Positions 32,455 through 42,275 of a DNA stretch of 52,571 nucleotides are shown here, one piece after another; within the stretch, counting starts at the first letter, position 1; every line of letters starts with the position of its first letter. The DNA is taken from the NCBI GenBank assembly GCA_017536405.1, contig JAFXHL010000018.1, forward strand, positions 1 to 52,571. The letters run 5' to 3'. The stretch is from Oscillospiraceae bacterium (GTDB taxonomy: Bacteria; Bacillota; Clostridia; Oscillospirales; Ruminococcaceae). A model generated the notes under the pieces. That model was given only the letters and a program-made list of their open reading frames with translations, ran no database searches and was not told the origin of the DNA. Both the position numbers and the translations under genes were made by a program.

Positions 32455-34482
32455 TTGGAAAAAAAGAACAATCCCAGACTCAGCGGATTCGGAAAAAAAT
32501 CAGAAAAATCTTCTGAAAAGGCGGCAAGAAAGCCTGTTCCGCAGAAAGCGGCTAATTTTGCCGAATACGAGGCTATGATGAACGAAAAGAAAAAAGCCGA
32601 AAAGAAAAAGCAGAAGGAAAAGAAAAAGCCCGTAATAGAAAAGGCTTCAAAGAAAACTGCAAAGCCCATAAAAAACACAAAGCAGAAACAGAATGCAAAA
32701 AAACAGTCAAAGCAGAATACAAAGAAACCCGCTTCTCAGAAACAGAAGGAAACTGCAATTTCTTATGCTGAATACGCTTCAAAGCAGAGAGAGGTTTTAG
32801 AAACACTTTACAGAGGCGGAAAGAACACTCCCCTTAAAATCATCCCCATAGGCGGACTCAATGAAATAGGCAAGAACCTTACTGTATTTGAATGCGGAAA
32901 CGATATGTTCATCGTTGACTGCGGTCTTGCTTTCCCCGATACAGAACTCTATGGCGTTGACATCGTTATCCCCGAATTCACATATATCGAACAGAATATT
33001 GACAAGCTCCGCGGTATCGTTATTACTCACGGACACGAAGACCATATAGGCGGTCTTGCTTATCTTCTCAAAAAGGTAAAAGCTCCCGTTTATGCAACAA
33101 AACTCACAATAGGTCTTATCGAGGGAAAACTTAAAGAGCATAACCTTTCGGGCGAAGTTACACTCAATGTTTCAAGACCCGGTCAGATAGTTAAAATGGG
33201 ATGTATGGCGGTTGAATTCATAAGAGTAAACCATTCTATCCCCGACGCCTGCGGATTTGCTATCCATACTCCTGCGGGTGTTGTTGTCCACACGGGCGAC
33301 TTCAAGGTTGACTACACTCCCATTGAAGGCGGAATCATTGATCTTGCGCGTTTCGGCGAACTCGGAAGCAAGGGCGTTTTAGCGCTTATGTCCGACTCGA
33401 CAAACTCTGAAAGAGCGGGATATACACAGACGGAAAGAACTGTCGGAAAAGCATTCGACAAGCTCTTTGAAGACGCTGACGGAAAGAGAATCATAATAGC
33501 GACATTCTCATCGAATATCCACAGAATTCAGCAGGTTATCAACTGTGCTAAAAAATACGGCAGAAAGGTCGCTGTTTCGGGAAGAAGTATGGTCAATGTT
33601 ATTTCAACTGCGGTTGAACTCGGTTACCTTGACGCTCCCGACGGAATTATAATAGACATCGACCTTATCAACAGATATTCCCCCGAACAGATAGTAATAG
33701 TTACAACGGGAAGTCAGGGCGAACCTATGTCGGCACTTTCAAGAATGGCTATGAATGACCATAAGAAAGTGTCTATTACCCCTATGGATTATATCATAAT
33801 TTCTGCAACACCAATACCGGGCAACGAAAAACTCGTTACAAAGGTTGTAAACGAACTTATGACATTGGGCGCTACCGTTATTTACGAATCAATGTATGAT
33901 GTTCACGTTTCGGGGCACGCCTGTCAGGATGAACAGAAGCTCATTATGGCTCTTACAAGACCCAAATTCTTCATCCCCGTCCACGGCGAATACAAGCATC
34001 TCAAAAAACACGCCGAAACGGCTGTCGGAATGGGCATTCCCGAGGAAAATATCATAATAGGCTCAAACGGAAATGTTATTGAAACAAACGGCGAGGATAT
34101 AAAGATAACGGGTCAGGTTGCGGCAGGAAGAGTTCTTGTCGACGGTCTCGGTGTCGGAGATGTAGGGTCAATAGTACTCCGCGACAGAAAGCATCTCGCC
34201 GAAGACGGACTTATCATTGCCGTTTCAACAGTCGATTTTGAAAACGGACAGATTCTTTCGGGCCCCGATATCATCTCACGCGGATTTGTATATGTGAGAG
34301 AATCGGAAGAACTTATGTCGGAAGCGAGAAATATAGTTGTTTCTGAGCTTGAAGATGCCCTTATGACAGGAAATTCAGACAGAAACGCAATAAAGACAAA
34401 AATCAAGGACGCTCTTTCAAGCTATATCTATAAGAAAACAAAGAGAAGTCCTATGATTCTCCCCATTCTTCAGGAACTTTGA
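32455..34482 (+). CDS. rnj: Ribonuclease J with Lys-rich N-terminal extension
   Basis: 675 aa, TTG start with AAAGGCGG 8 bp before. Residues 1-122 are a very basic, low-complexity extension (KKKAEKKKQKEKKK and similar), absent from the usual about 555-aa RNase J. Then the metallo-beta-lactamase domain with HGHEDHIGG (His192-Gly-His-Glu-Asp-His), beta-CASP (SDSTNSERAGYTQTE, FSSNIHRIQQ, GSQGEP), HVSGHACQDE and FIPVHGEYKHLKKH. It degrades and matures RNA 5' to 3' or endonucleolytically. First gene of the operon with gdpP. Confidence 0.95.
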   Translation: MEKKNNPRLSGFGKKSEKSSEKAARKPVPQKAANFAEYEAMMNEKKKAEKKKQKEKKKPVIEKASKKTAKPIKNTKQKQNAKKQSKQNTKKPASQKQKETAISYAEYASKQREVLETLYRGGKNTPLKIIPIGGLNEIGKNLTVFECGNDMFIVDCGLAFPDTELYGVDIVIPEFTYIEQNIDKLRGIVITHGHEDHIGGLAYLLKKVKAPVYATKLTIGLIEGKLKEHNLSGEVTLNVSRPGQIVKMGCMAVEFIRVNHSIPDACGFAIHTPAGVVVHTGDFKVDYTPIEGGIIDLARFGELGSKGVLALMSDSTNSERAGYTQTERTVGKAFDKLFEDADGKRIIIATFSSNIHRIQQVINCAKKYGRKVAVSGRSMVNVISTAVELGYLDAPDGIIIDIDLINRYSPEQIVIVTTGSQGEPMSALSRMAMNDHKKVSITPMDYIIISATPIPGNEKLVTKVVNELMTLGATVIYESMYDVHVSGHACQDEQKLIMALTRPKFFIPVHGEYKHLKKHAETAVGMGIPEENIIIGSNGNVIETNGEDIKITGQVAAGRVLVDGLGVGDVGSIVLRDRKHLAEDGLIIAVSTVDFENGQILSGPDIISRGFVYVRESEELMSEARNIVVSELEDALMTGNSDRNAIKTKIKDALSSYIYKKTKRSPMILPILQEL

Positions 34483-34519
34483 TTTTAAAGAATTTACTAC
34501 CTAAAAGGCGGTGATTTAT

Positions 34520-36490
34520 ATGAAGGGTAAAAAATGGCTGTTGTTTCAGGTGACAGGTGCGGCGCTTGTTTTCACTGCATTCTGTTCAGCGGCAATTATT
34601 ATAAAGGACAGCGAAATTTTATCCTGGACAATGCTTTTCGTTACTGCGATTGTGAGTTTTATATTCATTATGCAGTTTGTTATTGCGCAGAAGAATATCC
34701 ACAAATATATCGCAGAGGTTGACGAACAGATAAACAATACAGAGCGCGAAACTATATACAACTTCCCTGCGCCGACAATTATCGTCGATGAAAACGGAAA
34801 GATAGTATGGTTCAACAAGCGCTTTATGGAATATATCTATGAATCGGGTGACCCTTTCGGCGTCAACATTCAGTCGGTTATCCCCGAGCTCGACCTTGAA
34901 AAAGCCGCTATGCGAAACGGAACGATAATCGAATGCAAGGAAAAATATTACCGTGTATGCGCATCTGTCAATAAAAAGGACGATATAGAACTCCGTATGC
35001 TTTATTTTGAAGATGTTACGGAATATGTTCTTCTTGAAGAAGAATTCAAAAATACAAGACCTGCCGTTATGCTTGTAACACTTGATAACTACGAAGATTT
35101 ATTACAGAGTATCAAGGAAAGCGACAAGGCGAGAATACTCATTCAGATTGAAAAACTTATGGAAAGTTTCATCGAAGAAAATGCGGGTATTTTAAGAAAA
35201 ACGGCAGCGGATAAATTCCTTATCATTTTAGAGGAACAGAAAATTTCTTCTGTTATGGAAAACAGATTCAAAATCCTTGACAACGCAAGACAGATTGTTG
35301 TTGACGACAAGATGACAGTTACCCTTTCTATCGGTGTCGGCAGGGGCGGAAATCTTATAGAATCAGAGGATTTCGCAAAGCAGGCGCTTGATATGGCGCT
35401 CGGCAGAGGCGGTGACCAGGCGGCTGTCAAGACAGAAAACGACTATCAGTTCTTCGGCGGAGTTTCAAAGGGAATTGAAAAGCAGACAAAGGTTAAGACC
35501 CGTATGATTGCCAAGGGCATTATGGGTCTTATCGAAGAAAGCACAGCCGTTTATATAATGGGGCATCGTTTCGGTGACCTTGACAGCATAGGCTCGGCAG
35601 TAGGACTTGCTGAGGCGGTAAGAAATATGGGCAAGGCGGTAAGCGTTGTTGTCAACGCAGAGGACAACCTTGCTATCCCCCTTATCGACAGAATAAACGA
35701 AATGGATGAAAATGCCGAAACACTCTTCATCACTCCCGATGAGGCTGTTTCGGAAATCACACCGACATCACTCCTTATTATAGTTGACACACATAATCAG
35801 GATATTGTTGAATCGCCCGAACTTTACAGAAAAGCAAAGCAGGTTGTTGTTATCGACCATCACAGAAAGATGACCAATTACATAGAGAATGCGGTTATCT
35901 TCCATCACGAACCCTATGCTTCATCGGCATCGGAAATGGTAACGGAACTTGTTCAGTATTTCGGCGATGCGGGCAAACTCAGTCAGTATTCGGCAGAAGC
36001 GCTTTTATCGGGAATTATGCTTGATACAAAGAGCTTTGTTATGAGAACGGGCGTAAGAACATTCGAGGCGGCGGCTTATCTTCGTAAAATGGGCGCGGAT
36101 ACAGTTGCTGTGCGTTCACTTTTCGCAAACTCAATGGAATCATATCACGAAAAGACAAAACTTGTCGCATCGGCAGAAGTCTATGAAAGATGCGCTATTG
36201 CAACAAACGAAACACCCATCGAAAACATAAAGGTTGTAGCACCTCAGGCGGCGGATGAACTCTTAGGTATCGCAGGGGTTGACGCGGCATTCGTTATCTA
36301 TATGAATAACGGAATGGCTTGTTTCTCAGCAAGGTCACTCGGCGCTATGAATGTTCAGATTGTCATGGAAAAACTCGGTGGTGGCGGTCATCAGACAATG
36401 GCAGGCGCACAGATTGAGGGAATGAGTCTTTCTGAGGCAAAGGATGCCCTCATAAATGCAATAGACCAGCACAGAAAGGAAATAAGTTAA
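34520..36490 (+). CDS. gdpP: c-di-AMP phosphodiesterase GdpP
   Basis: 656 aa from ATG 34520. Two membrane helices (residues about 8-52), a PAS-like domain (YNFPAPTIIVDENGKIVWFN), a degenerate GGDEF domain without GGDEF, then DHH-DHHA1: GHRFGDLDSIGSAVG (the DxD), IVDTHNQD, VVVIDHHRKMTN and GGGGHQTMAG. It cleaves c-di-AMP to pApA and so affects osmolyte transport and wall stress. Its place before rplI-dnaB is common in Firmicutes. Confidence 0.95.
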   Translation: MKGKKWLLFQVTGAALVFTAFCSAAIIIKDSEILSWTMLFVTAIVSFIFIMQFVIAQKNIHKYIAEVDEQINNTERETIYNFPAPTIIVDENGKIVWFNKRFMEYIYESGDPFGVNIQSVIPELDLEKAAMRNGTIIECKEKYYRVCASVNKKDDIELRMLYFEDVTEYVLLEEEFKNTRPAVMLVTLDNYEDLLQSIKESDKARILIQIEKLMESFIEENAGILRKTAADKFLIILEEQKISSVMENRFKILDNARQIVVDDKMTVTLSIGVGRGGNLIESEDFAKQALDMALGRGGDQAAVKTENDYQFFGGVSKGIEKQTKVKTRMIAKGIMGLIEESTAVYIMGHRFGDLDSIGSAVGLAEAVRNMGKAVSVVVNAEDNLAIPLIDRINEMDENAETLFITPDEAVSEITPTSLLIIVDTHNQDIVESPELYRKAKQVVVIDHHRKMTNYIENAVIFHHEPYASSASEMVTELVQYFGDAGKLSQYSAEALLSGIMLDTKSFVMRTGVRTFEAAAYLRKMGADTVAVRSLFANSMESYHEKTKLVASAEVYERCAIATNETPIENIKVVAPQAADELLGIAGVDAAFVIYMNNGMACFSARSLGAMNVQIVMEKLGGGGHQTMAGAQIEGMSLSEAKDALINAIDQHRKEIS

Positions 36491-37186
36491 ATGAATATCA
36501 GAAAATTTTCGGCATTCTTTCTTTCTGCTGTTATGGTTTTTATGATGACATCATGCAGTAAACAGGAAGCAGGAGAAGAAGAAACCTATAATTTCGGCGG
36601 TGCGAAAACACTTTCTGAAACAAGGGAACATTTCACACAGGGAAAGAAAATCACTCAGGATTTCTATCTTACCGTAAACGAATCAAACGGAGATTTTGCA
36701 ACATACACAGAATTCTACCGCATAGACGAAAAAGAGGTAAGGCTTGTTATCTATGACGGTTATCAGACAAGGTTTATAAGAGACCTTGAACAGTATGTCA
36801 TCGTTGATGATATAGAACAGACCGCAGCGCTTTATCCCTATGAAAACACCCACGACGATATTATGTATTCGGATATGGATTTCATAATATGGTCAATCGA
36901 TATGGCACTTTCGGGTGAACTTGTAAGTTCTGATTATTCAGAAGAAACAAAGGATAGTTTCACAGAGGTTTACAGGATAGAAAGTGACGAAAGCCTGATC
37001 TTTGAATTCGGTGAAGGAAAACTTATCGGAATGGTTTTTCTCGATAAATCGGGAAATGTAATCGCCGTCTATGAAATAAACTATGCGCAAAAGGGCGGCA
37101 AAAAAAGTCTTTTCGATTATAAAGGCTATAAAGTGACAAATATGCGTGTTACAGAAAAAACAGAAGAAACCACTACGGAGGAATAA
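36491..37186 (+). CDS. Putative lipoprotein, unknown function
   Basis: 231 aa; its ATG directly follows the gdpP stop. Signal peptide [22 protein letters not shown] with a lipobox ending at Cys22, so it is likely anchored outside the membrane. The rest (about 200 aa) alternates beta-like strands and includes an acidic C-terminal tail ([11 protein letters not shown]). No family recognised. Position between gdpP and rplI is unusual and may be lineage specific. Confidence 0.75.
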   Translation: MNIRKFSAFFLSAVMVFMMTSCSKQEAGEEETYNFGGAKTLSETREHFTQGKKITQDFYLTVNESNGDFATYTEFYRIDEKEVRLVIYDGYQTRFIRDLEQYVIVDDIEQTAALYPYENTHDDIMYSDMDFIIWSIDMALSGELVSSDYSEETKDSFTEVYRIESDESLIFEFGEGKLIGMVFLDKSGNVIAVYEINYAQKGGKKSLFDYKGYKVTNMRVTEKTEETTTEE

Positions 37187-37190
37187 TACA

Positions 37191-37634
37191 ATGAAGGTAA
37201 TTTTTTTAAAGGACGTTAAGGGAACAGCAAAGGCAGGAGAAGTAAAGGAAGTTGCAGACGGATTTGCAAGAAACTCACTTCTTCCCAAAAAACTCGCGGT
37301 TGAGGCTACTGCCGAAAATATGTCCGAACTCAACGGAAAAAAAGCATCGGAACAGCATAAGATTGATGTTGCAAGAGCAGAGGCTATGGAATATGCTGAA
37401 AAAATCAAGGGCAAGAAGATAACTCTTAAAGCGAAGGCAGGTCAGGGCGGAAAACTTTTCGGCTCTGTTACAGCATCAAATATTGCGGATGAAATCGCAA
37501 AGCAGCTCGGCGTTAAGGTTGACAAGAAAAAGATAAATGTTGCCGATATAAAGGCTTTCGGAACATTCACAGCCGAAGTAAAACTCTATACAGGCATCTC
37601 TGCCGATGTTTCGGTTGAGGTTGTGGAGGGTTAA
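37191..37634 (+). CDS. rplI: 50S ribosomal protein L9
   Basis: 147 aa from ATG 37191 with GGAGGA upstream (the longer frame overlaps the lipoprotein gene). [21 protein letters not shown] and [18 protein letters not shown] are L9 hallmarks, and the C-terminal domain has [15 protein letters not shown]. It lies 6 bp before dnaB, as in most Firmicutes. Confidence 0.97.
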   Translation: MKVIFLKDVKGTAKAGEVKEVADGFARNSLLPKKLAVEATAENMSELNGKKASEQHKIDVARAEAMEYAEKIKGKKITLKAKAGQGGKLFGSVTASNIADEIAKQLGVKVDKKKINVADIKAFGTFTAEVKLYTGISADVSVEVVEG

Positions 37635-37640
37635 ACCGAT

Positions 37641-38978
37641 ATGAACTTTGACAGTTTAAGAGATAACGATGCCACAAGAAGTATCGAATATGAACAGACG
37701 GTCATAGGGGCAATTCTTCTTAACCCCAATGCTATCGCCGATGCTATGGAAATAGTAAAGGCTGAATATTTTTCAGAGGAAAACCACAGAAAACTCTTTC
37801 AGATAATCCTCAATAAATTCTCTCTCGGTGAAAAAGCCGACGCGATGACGGTTTTGAACGATGCCGTTGACGAGGGAGTTTTTCAGACATCCGCAGAGGG
37901 AAAGAAATATCTTCTCTCTATTATGAATGAAGTTCCCACAACGGAAAACATAAGGGATTATTGTGAAATTCTTCGCGATAAATACGAAAAGCGTGCGCTT
38001 ATTGACGCTATGCAGGAAATAGCCGCTGCGGCTATGGAAAGCGGAGAAAAATCATCGGCACTTTTAGACCTTGCCGAACAGAAAATCTATGACATCAGAA
38101 AAGGCAAGGAAACAACGGGGCTTGTTAAAATCGAAGACGCGCTTGTTGCCGCTTTTGACAACTTAAAGAAAATCAGCGGTGAGGACAGGGACAAATATCT
38201 CGGCGCAAAAATGGGTTTTTCAGACCTTGACAGAGTTCTTACGGGTCTTAACAAATCAGACCTTATCGTCGTTGCGGCGCGTCCCGGTATGGGTAAAACC
38301 GCGTTTGCGCTCAATATAGTTACAAACGCCTGTATGAAAAACGATGGAATGAAGGTTGCGGTTTTCTCTCTCGAAATGTCAAACGAACAGCTTGTAATGA
38401 GAATGCTTTCTTCTGAATCGAGAGTTCCCAGCCAGAGCCTTAAAACAGGAAATATCTCGGGCGAGGAATGGGAACGACTTTCAATAGGCGCATCTCATCT
38501 TGCAAAGATGAATATCTATCTTTCAGACGCGGGCGGACTTACCGTTCCGCAGATGAAAGCAAAACTGAGAAGAATAAAGGGCTTAGGTCTTGTTGTAATA
38601 GACTACTTACAGCTTATGGATTCTGCAAAGGTTAAAAACGGAAACCGAGTTGAAGTAGTATCTGAAATCACAAGACAGCTTAAACTTATGGCCAAGGAGC
38701 TTGATGTTCCCGTTGTAGTTCTTTCACAGCTCGCGCGCGGACCCGAAAGCAGAACAGACCACAGACCCCTGCTTTCTGACCTTCGTGAATCGGGTTCAAT
38801 AGAACAGGACGCAGATATAGTTCTTATGCTTTATCGTGACGGATATTATCATCCCGAGGCTGAACAGCAGAACTTGTCTGAATGTATCGTCGCTAAAAAC
38901 AGACACGGCGAAGTAGGAACAGTAAATCTTGTATGGGATGGTCAGTATACAAGATTTTCGGGAATGGCGAAAGAGTAA
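37641..38978 (+). CDS. dnaB: Replicative DNA helicase DnaB
   Basis: 445 aa. N-terminal collar domain (EYEQTVIGAILLNPNAIADA), linker, and RecA-like C-terminal domain with Walker A AARPGMGKTAFALN, H1a SLEMSNEQLVMRML, Walker B VVIDYLQLM and the arginine finger region SDLRESGSIEQDAD. Hexameric helicase of the replisome. The ribosomal protein L9 and U32 genes flank it, all in one direction. Confidence 0.98.
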   Translation: MNFDSLRDNDATRSIEYEQTVIGAILLNPNAIADAMEIVKAEYFSEENHRKLFQIILNKFSLGEKADAMTVLNDAVDEGVFQTSAEGKKYLLSIMNEVPTTENIRDYCEILRDKYEKRALIDAMQEIAAAAMESGEKSSALLDLAEQKIYDIRKGKETTGLVKIEDALVAAFDNLKKISGEDRDKYLGAKMGFSDLDRVLTGLNKSDLIVVAARPGMGKTAFALNIVTNACMKNDGMKVAVFSLEMSNEQLVMRMLSSESRVPSQSLKTGNISGEEWERLSIGASHLAKMNIYLSDAGGLTVPQMKAKLRRIKGLGLVVIDYLQLMDSAKVKNGNRVEVVSEITRQLKLMAKELDVPVVVLSQLARGPESRTDHRPLLSDLRESGSIEQDADIVLMLYRDGYYHPEAEQQNLSECIVAKNRHGEVGTVNLVWDGQYTRFSGMAKE

Positions 38979-38983
38979 AGATT

Positions 38984-41008
38984 ATGATACATAAACCTGA
39001 AATACTCGCTCCCGCAGGGAGTTTAGAAAGCGTTTACGCCGCTGTAAGATGCGGCGCCGACGCTGTTTATCTCGGAGGAAAGGAATTTTCTGCAAGAGGA
39101 AATGCAACGAATTTCACCGAAGATGAACTTAAAGAGGCGGTTTCTTACTGCCATTTGAACGGAGTTTCTGTTCATCAGGCTATAAACACAATAGCCTTTG
39201 ACAAGAACTTCTCTGATGTTTTGAAAGTTGCCGTCCGTTCCGCAGAAATCGGAGTGGACGCATTTATTATTCAGGATTTAGGCGTTTTTTCTTTAATAAA
39301 AAACGCTCTTCCCTCTATGCCCCTTCATGCCTCGACGCAGATGACAATACATTCCGTTGATGGCGCTAAAAAGGCTATGGATATGGGCTTTTCGAGAGTT
39401 GTTTTATCGAGAGAGCTTTCACTTTCGGCGATAGAAGAAATCTGTAAACTGCCTGTTGAGGTTGAAGTTTTTATCCACGGTGCTTTGTGTATGTCCGTTT
39501 CGGGACAGTGCTTTATGTCCGCTATGATAGGCGGAAGAAGTGCTAACAGAGGGCTATGCGCACAGAGTTGCAGACTTCCCTTTTCTGCCGATAAATCGGA
39601 TTATTATGCGCTTTCTTTAAAAGACCTTTCTTATATCCCCGAAATACATTCACTCGTAAATGCAGGGGTAAAATCCTTTAAGATAGAGGGAAGAATGAAA
39701 CGCCCCGAATATGTTGCATCGGCTGTAAACGCCGTTAAGAATGCACTTTCGGGCGAAAGATATGATATGAGCGTTTTAAAGGCGGTTTTTTCGCGTGGCG
39801 GATTTACCGACGGATACTTAAAAGAAACCTTGGGCAGAAATATGTTCGGAATAAGAGAAAAGGAAGATGTCGTTTCTGCGAAAGACTATTTCCCCGAAAT
39901 CAGAGAACTTTACCGCAGGGACACAGGCAGAAGAAAGATTTCTTTCTCTCTTAAAGCCCGCGAAAATGAAGAAATGAAACTCACAGCTTACTGTGACAAA
40001 AAGGAAGTAACTGTTTCGGGTGATGTTCCTAAAAAAGCCGAAAACAAACCCTCTGATGAAAAATTTTTTATAGAAAAACTTTCTAAACTTGGGGGAACCC
40101 CCTTTATCCCCGACGAAATAAACTGCGATATCGGTGAAAATATTTTCGTTCCCGCTTCGGCTGTAAACGACATAAGAAGAAAAGCGGTTGAAGAAATTTC
40201 ACTTCTTTTGACAGAAAACAAAAAGCATATTATTAATAAAGATGTTCTGAAAAACGGCGAAAGATACATTCCCCGTAACGCACCTTACATAAGAGTTTCA
40301 GTTAAAAAAGCAAAGCAGATAAGTGGACTTTCAGATAAGGTTAAAGAGATAATTCTTCCCCTTTCTGAATATGAAAAAGTTGACGCTTCGGATAAAATTC
40401 TTCTTTCTCTCCCCCGCTTTATCAAAGACGAAAACGAGGTAAGAGAAACTCTTTTAAAAGCAAAAGAAAAGGGATTTTCTCATGCTTACTGCAACAATAT
40501 CGCTCATCTTGAAACGGCGAAAAATCTCGGGTTTATCTGTCACGCAGGGTTTGGAATGAACATCGCGAATTCATATTCACTCGATATGATAAAGGATATG
40601 GGTGCTATGGATGCCGAGCTTTCTTTTGAAATGAAACTCTCGCAGATTTCATCCCTTTCAGGCGATATTAAAAGAGGTATTATAGCCTATGGCAGACTTC
40701 CTTTAATGCTTACAAGAAACTGTCCTATAAAATCTCAGGTGGGTTGCAAGAACTGCAAGAAAATACTTACCGACAGAAAGGGCGAAAATTTCCCCGTTTA
40801 TTGTTATGATGACTATGCAGAAATTCTCAACTGCAACATCCTTTATCTCGGCGATAAAAAGGACGAAATAAAGGGCGTCGATTTTATGACAATGCTTTTT
40901 TACGATGAATCCTCAGAAGAGATAAATAAGGCTGTTGACGACTTCTTTAGCGAAAAAAATCCCCCTCGCGATTTCACAAGAGGACTTTATATGAGAGGTG
41001 TTTTATAA
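38984..41008 (+). CDS. U32-family peptidase-like protein (RlhA/TrhP type)
   Basis: 674 aa from ATG 38984. Motifs EILAPAGSLESVYAAVRCGADAVYLGG, PLHASTQMTIHS, VEVFIHGALCMSVSGQCFMS and NRGLCAQSCRLPF, then a middle DUF3656 region and a second Cys set (NCPIKSQVGCKNCKKILTDR). Proteins of this family make hydroxylated uridine or cytidine in tRNA or rRNA (TrhP, RlhA), with Fe-S cysteines, or act as collagenase-like peptidases. The RNA-modifying role seems likelier. Its stop overlaps the dut start. Confidence 0.9.
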   Translation: MIHKPEILAPAGSLESVYAAVRCGADAVYLGGKEFSARGNATNFTEDELKEAVSYCHLNGVSVHQAINTIAFDKNFSDVLKVAVRSAEIGVDAFIIQDLGVFSLIKNALPSMPLHASTQMTIHSVDGAKKAMDMGFSRVVLSRELSLSAIEEICKLPVEVEVFIHGALCMSVSGQCFMSAMIGGRSANRGLCAQSCRLPFSADKSDYYALSLKDLSYIPEIHSLVNAGVKSFKIEGRMKRPEYVASAVNAVKNALSGERYDMSVLKAVFSRGGFTDGYLKETLGRNMFGIREKEDVVSAKDYFPEIRELYRRDTGRRKISFSLKARENEEMKLTAYCDKKEVTVSGDVPKKAENKPSDEKFFIEKLSKLGGTPFIPDEINCDIGENIFVPASAVNDIRRKAVEEISLLLTENKKHIINKDVLKNGERYIPRNAPYIRVSVKKAKQISGLSDKVKEIILPLSEYEKVDASDKILLSLPRFIKDENEVRETLLKAKEKGFSHAYCNNIAHLETAKNLGFICHAGFGMNIANSYSLDMIKDMGAMDAELSFEMKLSQISSLSGDIKRGIIAYGRLPLMLTRNCPIKSQVGCKNCKKILTDRKGENFPVYCYDDYAEILNCNILYLGDKKDEIKGVDFMTMLFYDESSEEINKAVDDFFSEKNPPRDFTRGLYMRGVL

Positions 41009-41439
41009 TGAAGATAAAACTTTTGAGAGAGGGTGCAAAAGTTCCCGAAAGAGCGACAGAAGGCTCCGCAGGATATGATTTATGCGCTTGTATCGAAAAT
41101 GATATAACTCTTAAACCGCGTGAAATAAAAATCATCCCGACAGGTATTTCTGTTATGGCAGAAAAAAACACCGCCGTTATGATTTATGCCCGAAGCGGAC
41201 TTTCGACAAAACACGGCATCTCACTCGCTAACGGGGTAGGCGTTGTAGACAGCGATTATCGTGGTGAAGTCGGTGTTGCGCTGATAAACAACGGGGCTGA
41301 AGATTTCACAGTCGAAAACGGAATGAGAATAGCACAGATGGTTATAACTCCCGTTTTAACGCCCGACCTTATCGTTTCTGACGAACTTTCTGAAACAGAG
41401 AGAGGCGAAGGCGGATTTGGCTCGACGGGGGCGAAATAA
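41008..41439 (+). CDS. dut: Deoxyuridine 5'-triphosphate nucleotidohydrolase
   Basis: 143 aa, one base overlap (TAATG) with the U32 gene. The five dUTPase motifs are present: GSAGYDLCA, ARSGLSTKHGI, NGVGVVDSDYRGE, GMRIAQMVI and RGEGGFGSTG. It turns dUTP into dUMP and PPi, so uracil does not enter DNA. Homotrimer expected. Confidence 0.97.
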   Translation: MKIKLLREGAKVPERATEGSAGYDLCACIENDITLKPREIKIIPTGISVMAEKNTAVMIYARSGLSTKHGISLANGVGVVDSDYRGEVGVALINNGAEDFTVENGMRIAQMVITPVLTPDLIVSDELSETERGEGGFGSTGAK

Positions 41440-41445
41440 TTTATA

Positions 41446-42225
41446 ATGGAAACACTTATTGAAATAATAGTATGCCTTATAGCAGGCTGCGGAGCAGGAC
41501 TCGGAACAGGCTTTGCGGGAATGAGTGCTGCAGTTGTTATAACGCCTATGCTTGTTACATTTCTCGGTCTGCCTGCTTACAGTGCAATAGGAATAGCGCT
41601 TGCGAGCGATGTTTTAGCAAGTGGAGTCAGTGCATATACATATCACAAAAACAAGAATATCGACATAAAAAACGGAATCGTTATGATGATTGCCGTTCTG
41701 ATATTTACATTCATAGGAAGCTTTGTTGCAAGTTTTGTTCCCAATGAAGCAATGGGCGGAACATCTGTTTTTATGACAACCGTTATGGGAATAAAATTCA
41801 TAATAAGCCCTGTAAACACAACAAAAGAAGCGATGAACAGCGTTTCTTCATCAAGAAGATTCATAAGTTCTCTTATATCGGGGATGATTATAGGCTTCAT
41901 CTGCGGATTTGTCGGCGCGGGTGGCGGAATGATGATGCTTATGATACTCACGATGATTCTTCGGTATGAACTGAAAACCGCTGTCGGAACAAGCGTTTTT
42001 GTAATGACCTTTACAGCACTTACAGGGGCTGTCAGCCATTTTGTAATCGACAATAAAATTCCCGATATATCGGTTCTTGTGATGTGTATTGTCTTTACTC
42101 TTATTTTTGCAAGAATAGGTTCTGTTATCGCAAATAAAGTAAGCTCGCGTACACTCAATCGTGCAACGGGTGTAATACTCGTTCTTTTAGGCGTTATTGT
42201 TATCGGAACAAAGCTTATGACATAA
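41446..42225 (+). CDS. TauE/SafE family membrane transporter
   Basis: 259 aa, about 8 membrane helices in two similar halves; GCGAGLGTGFAGMSAAVVITPML in the first half and GFICGFVGAGGGMMMLMILTMIL in the second, as in the sulfite exporter TauE/SafE (DUF81) family. Cargo in this organism unknown; family members export sulfite, sulfoacetate or other organic acids. Last gene of the rnj-dut operon, 6 bp after dut. Confidence 0.85.
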   Translation: METLIEIIVCLIAGCGAGLGTGFAGMSAAVVITPMLVTFLGLPAYSAIGIALASDVLASGVSAYTYHKNKNIDIKNGIVMMIAVLIFTFIGSFVASFVPNEAMGGTSVFMTTVMGIKFIISPVNTTKEAMNSVSSSRRFISSLISGMIIGFICGFVGAGGGMMMLMILTMILRYELKTAVGTSVFVMTFTALTGAVSHFVIDNKIPDISVLVMCIVFTLIFARIGSVIANKVSSRTLNRATGVILVLLGVIVIGTKLMT

Positions 42226-42248
42226 ACATAAAGCGGTATATCATAATG

Positions 42249-42272
42249 CAACCCCCACAGATGTGGGGGTTG
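42249..42272. terminator. Terminator between tauE and spo0A
   Basis: CAACCCCCACA-ga-TGTGGGGGTTG, with a T-rich tail on the plus strand; both converging genes can use it. Confidence 0.85.
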
Positions 42273-42275
42273 TTG

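Noticed and set aside
41643-42251. Minus-strand open frame of 202 codons opposite the TauE gene
   Set aside because: Its hydrophobic look mirrors the membrane helices of TauE; no ribosome site or independent family.
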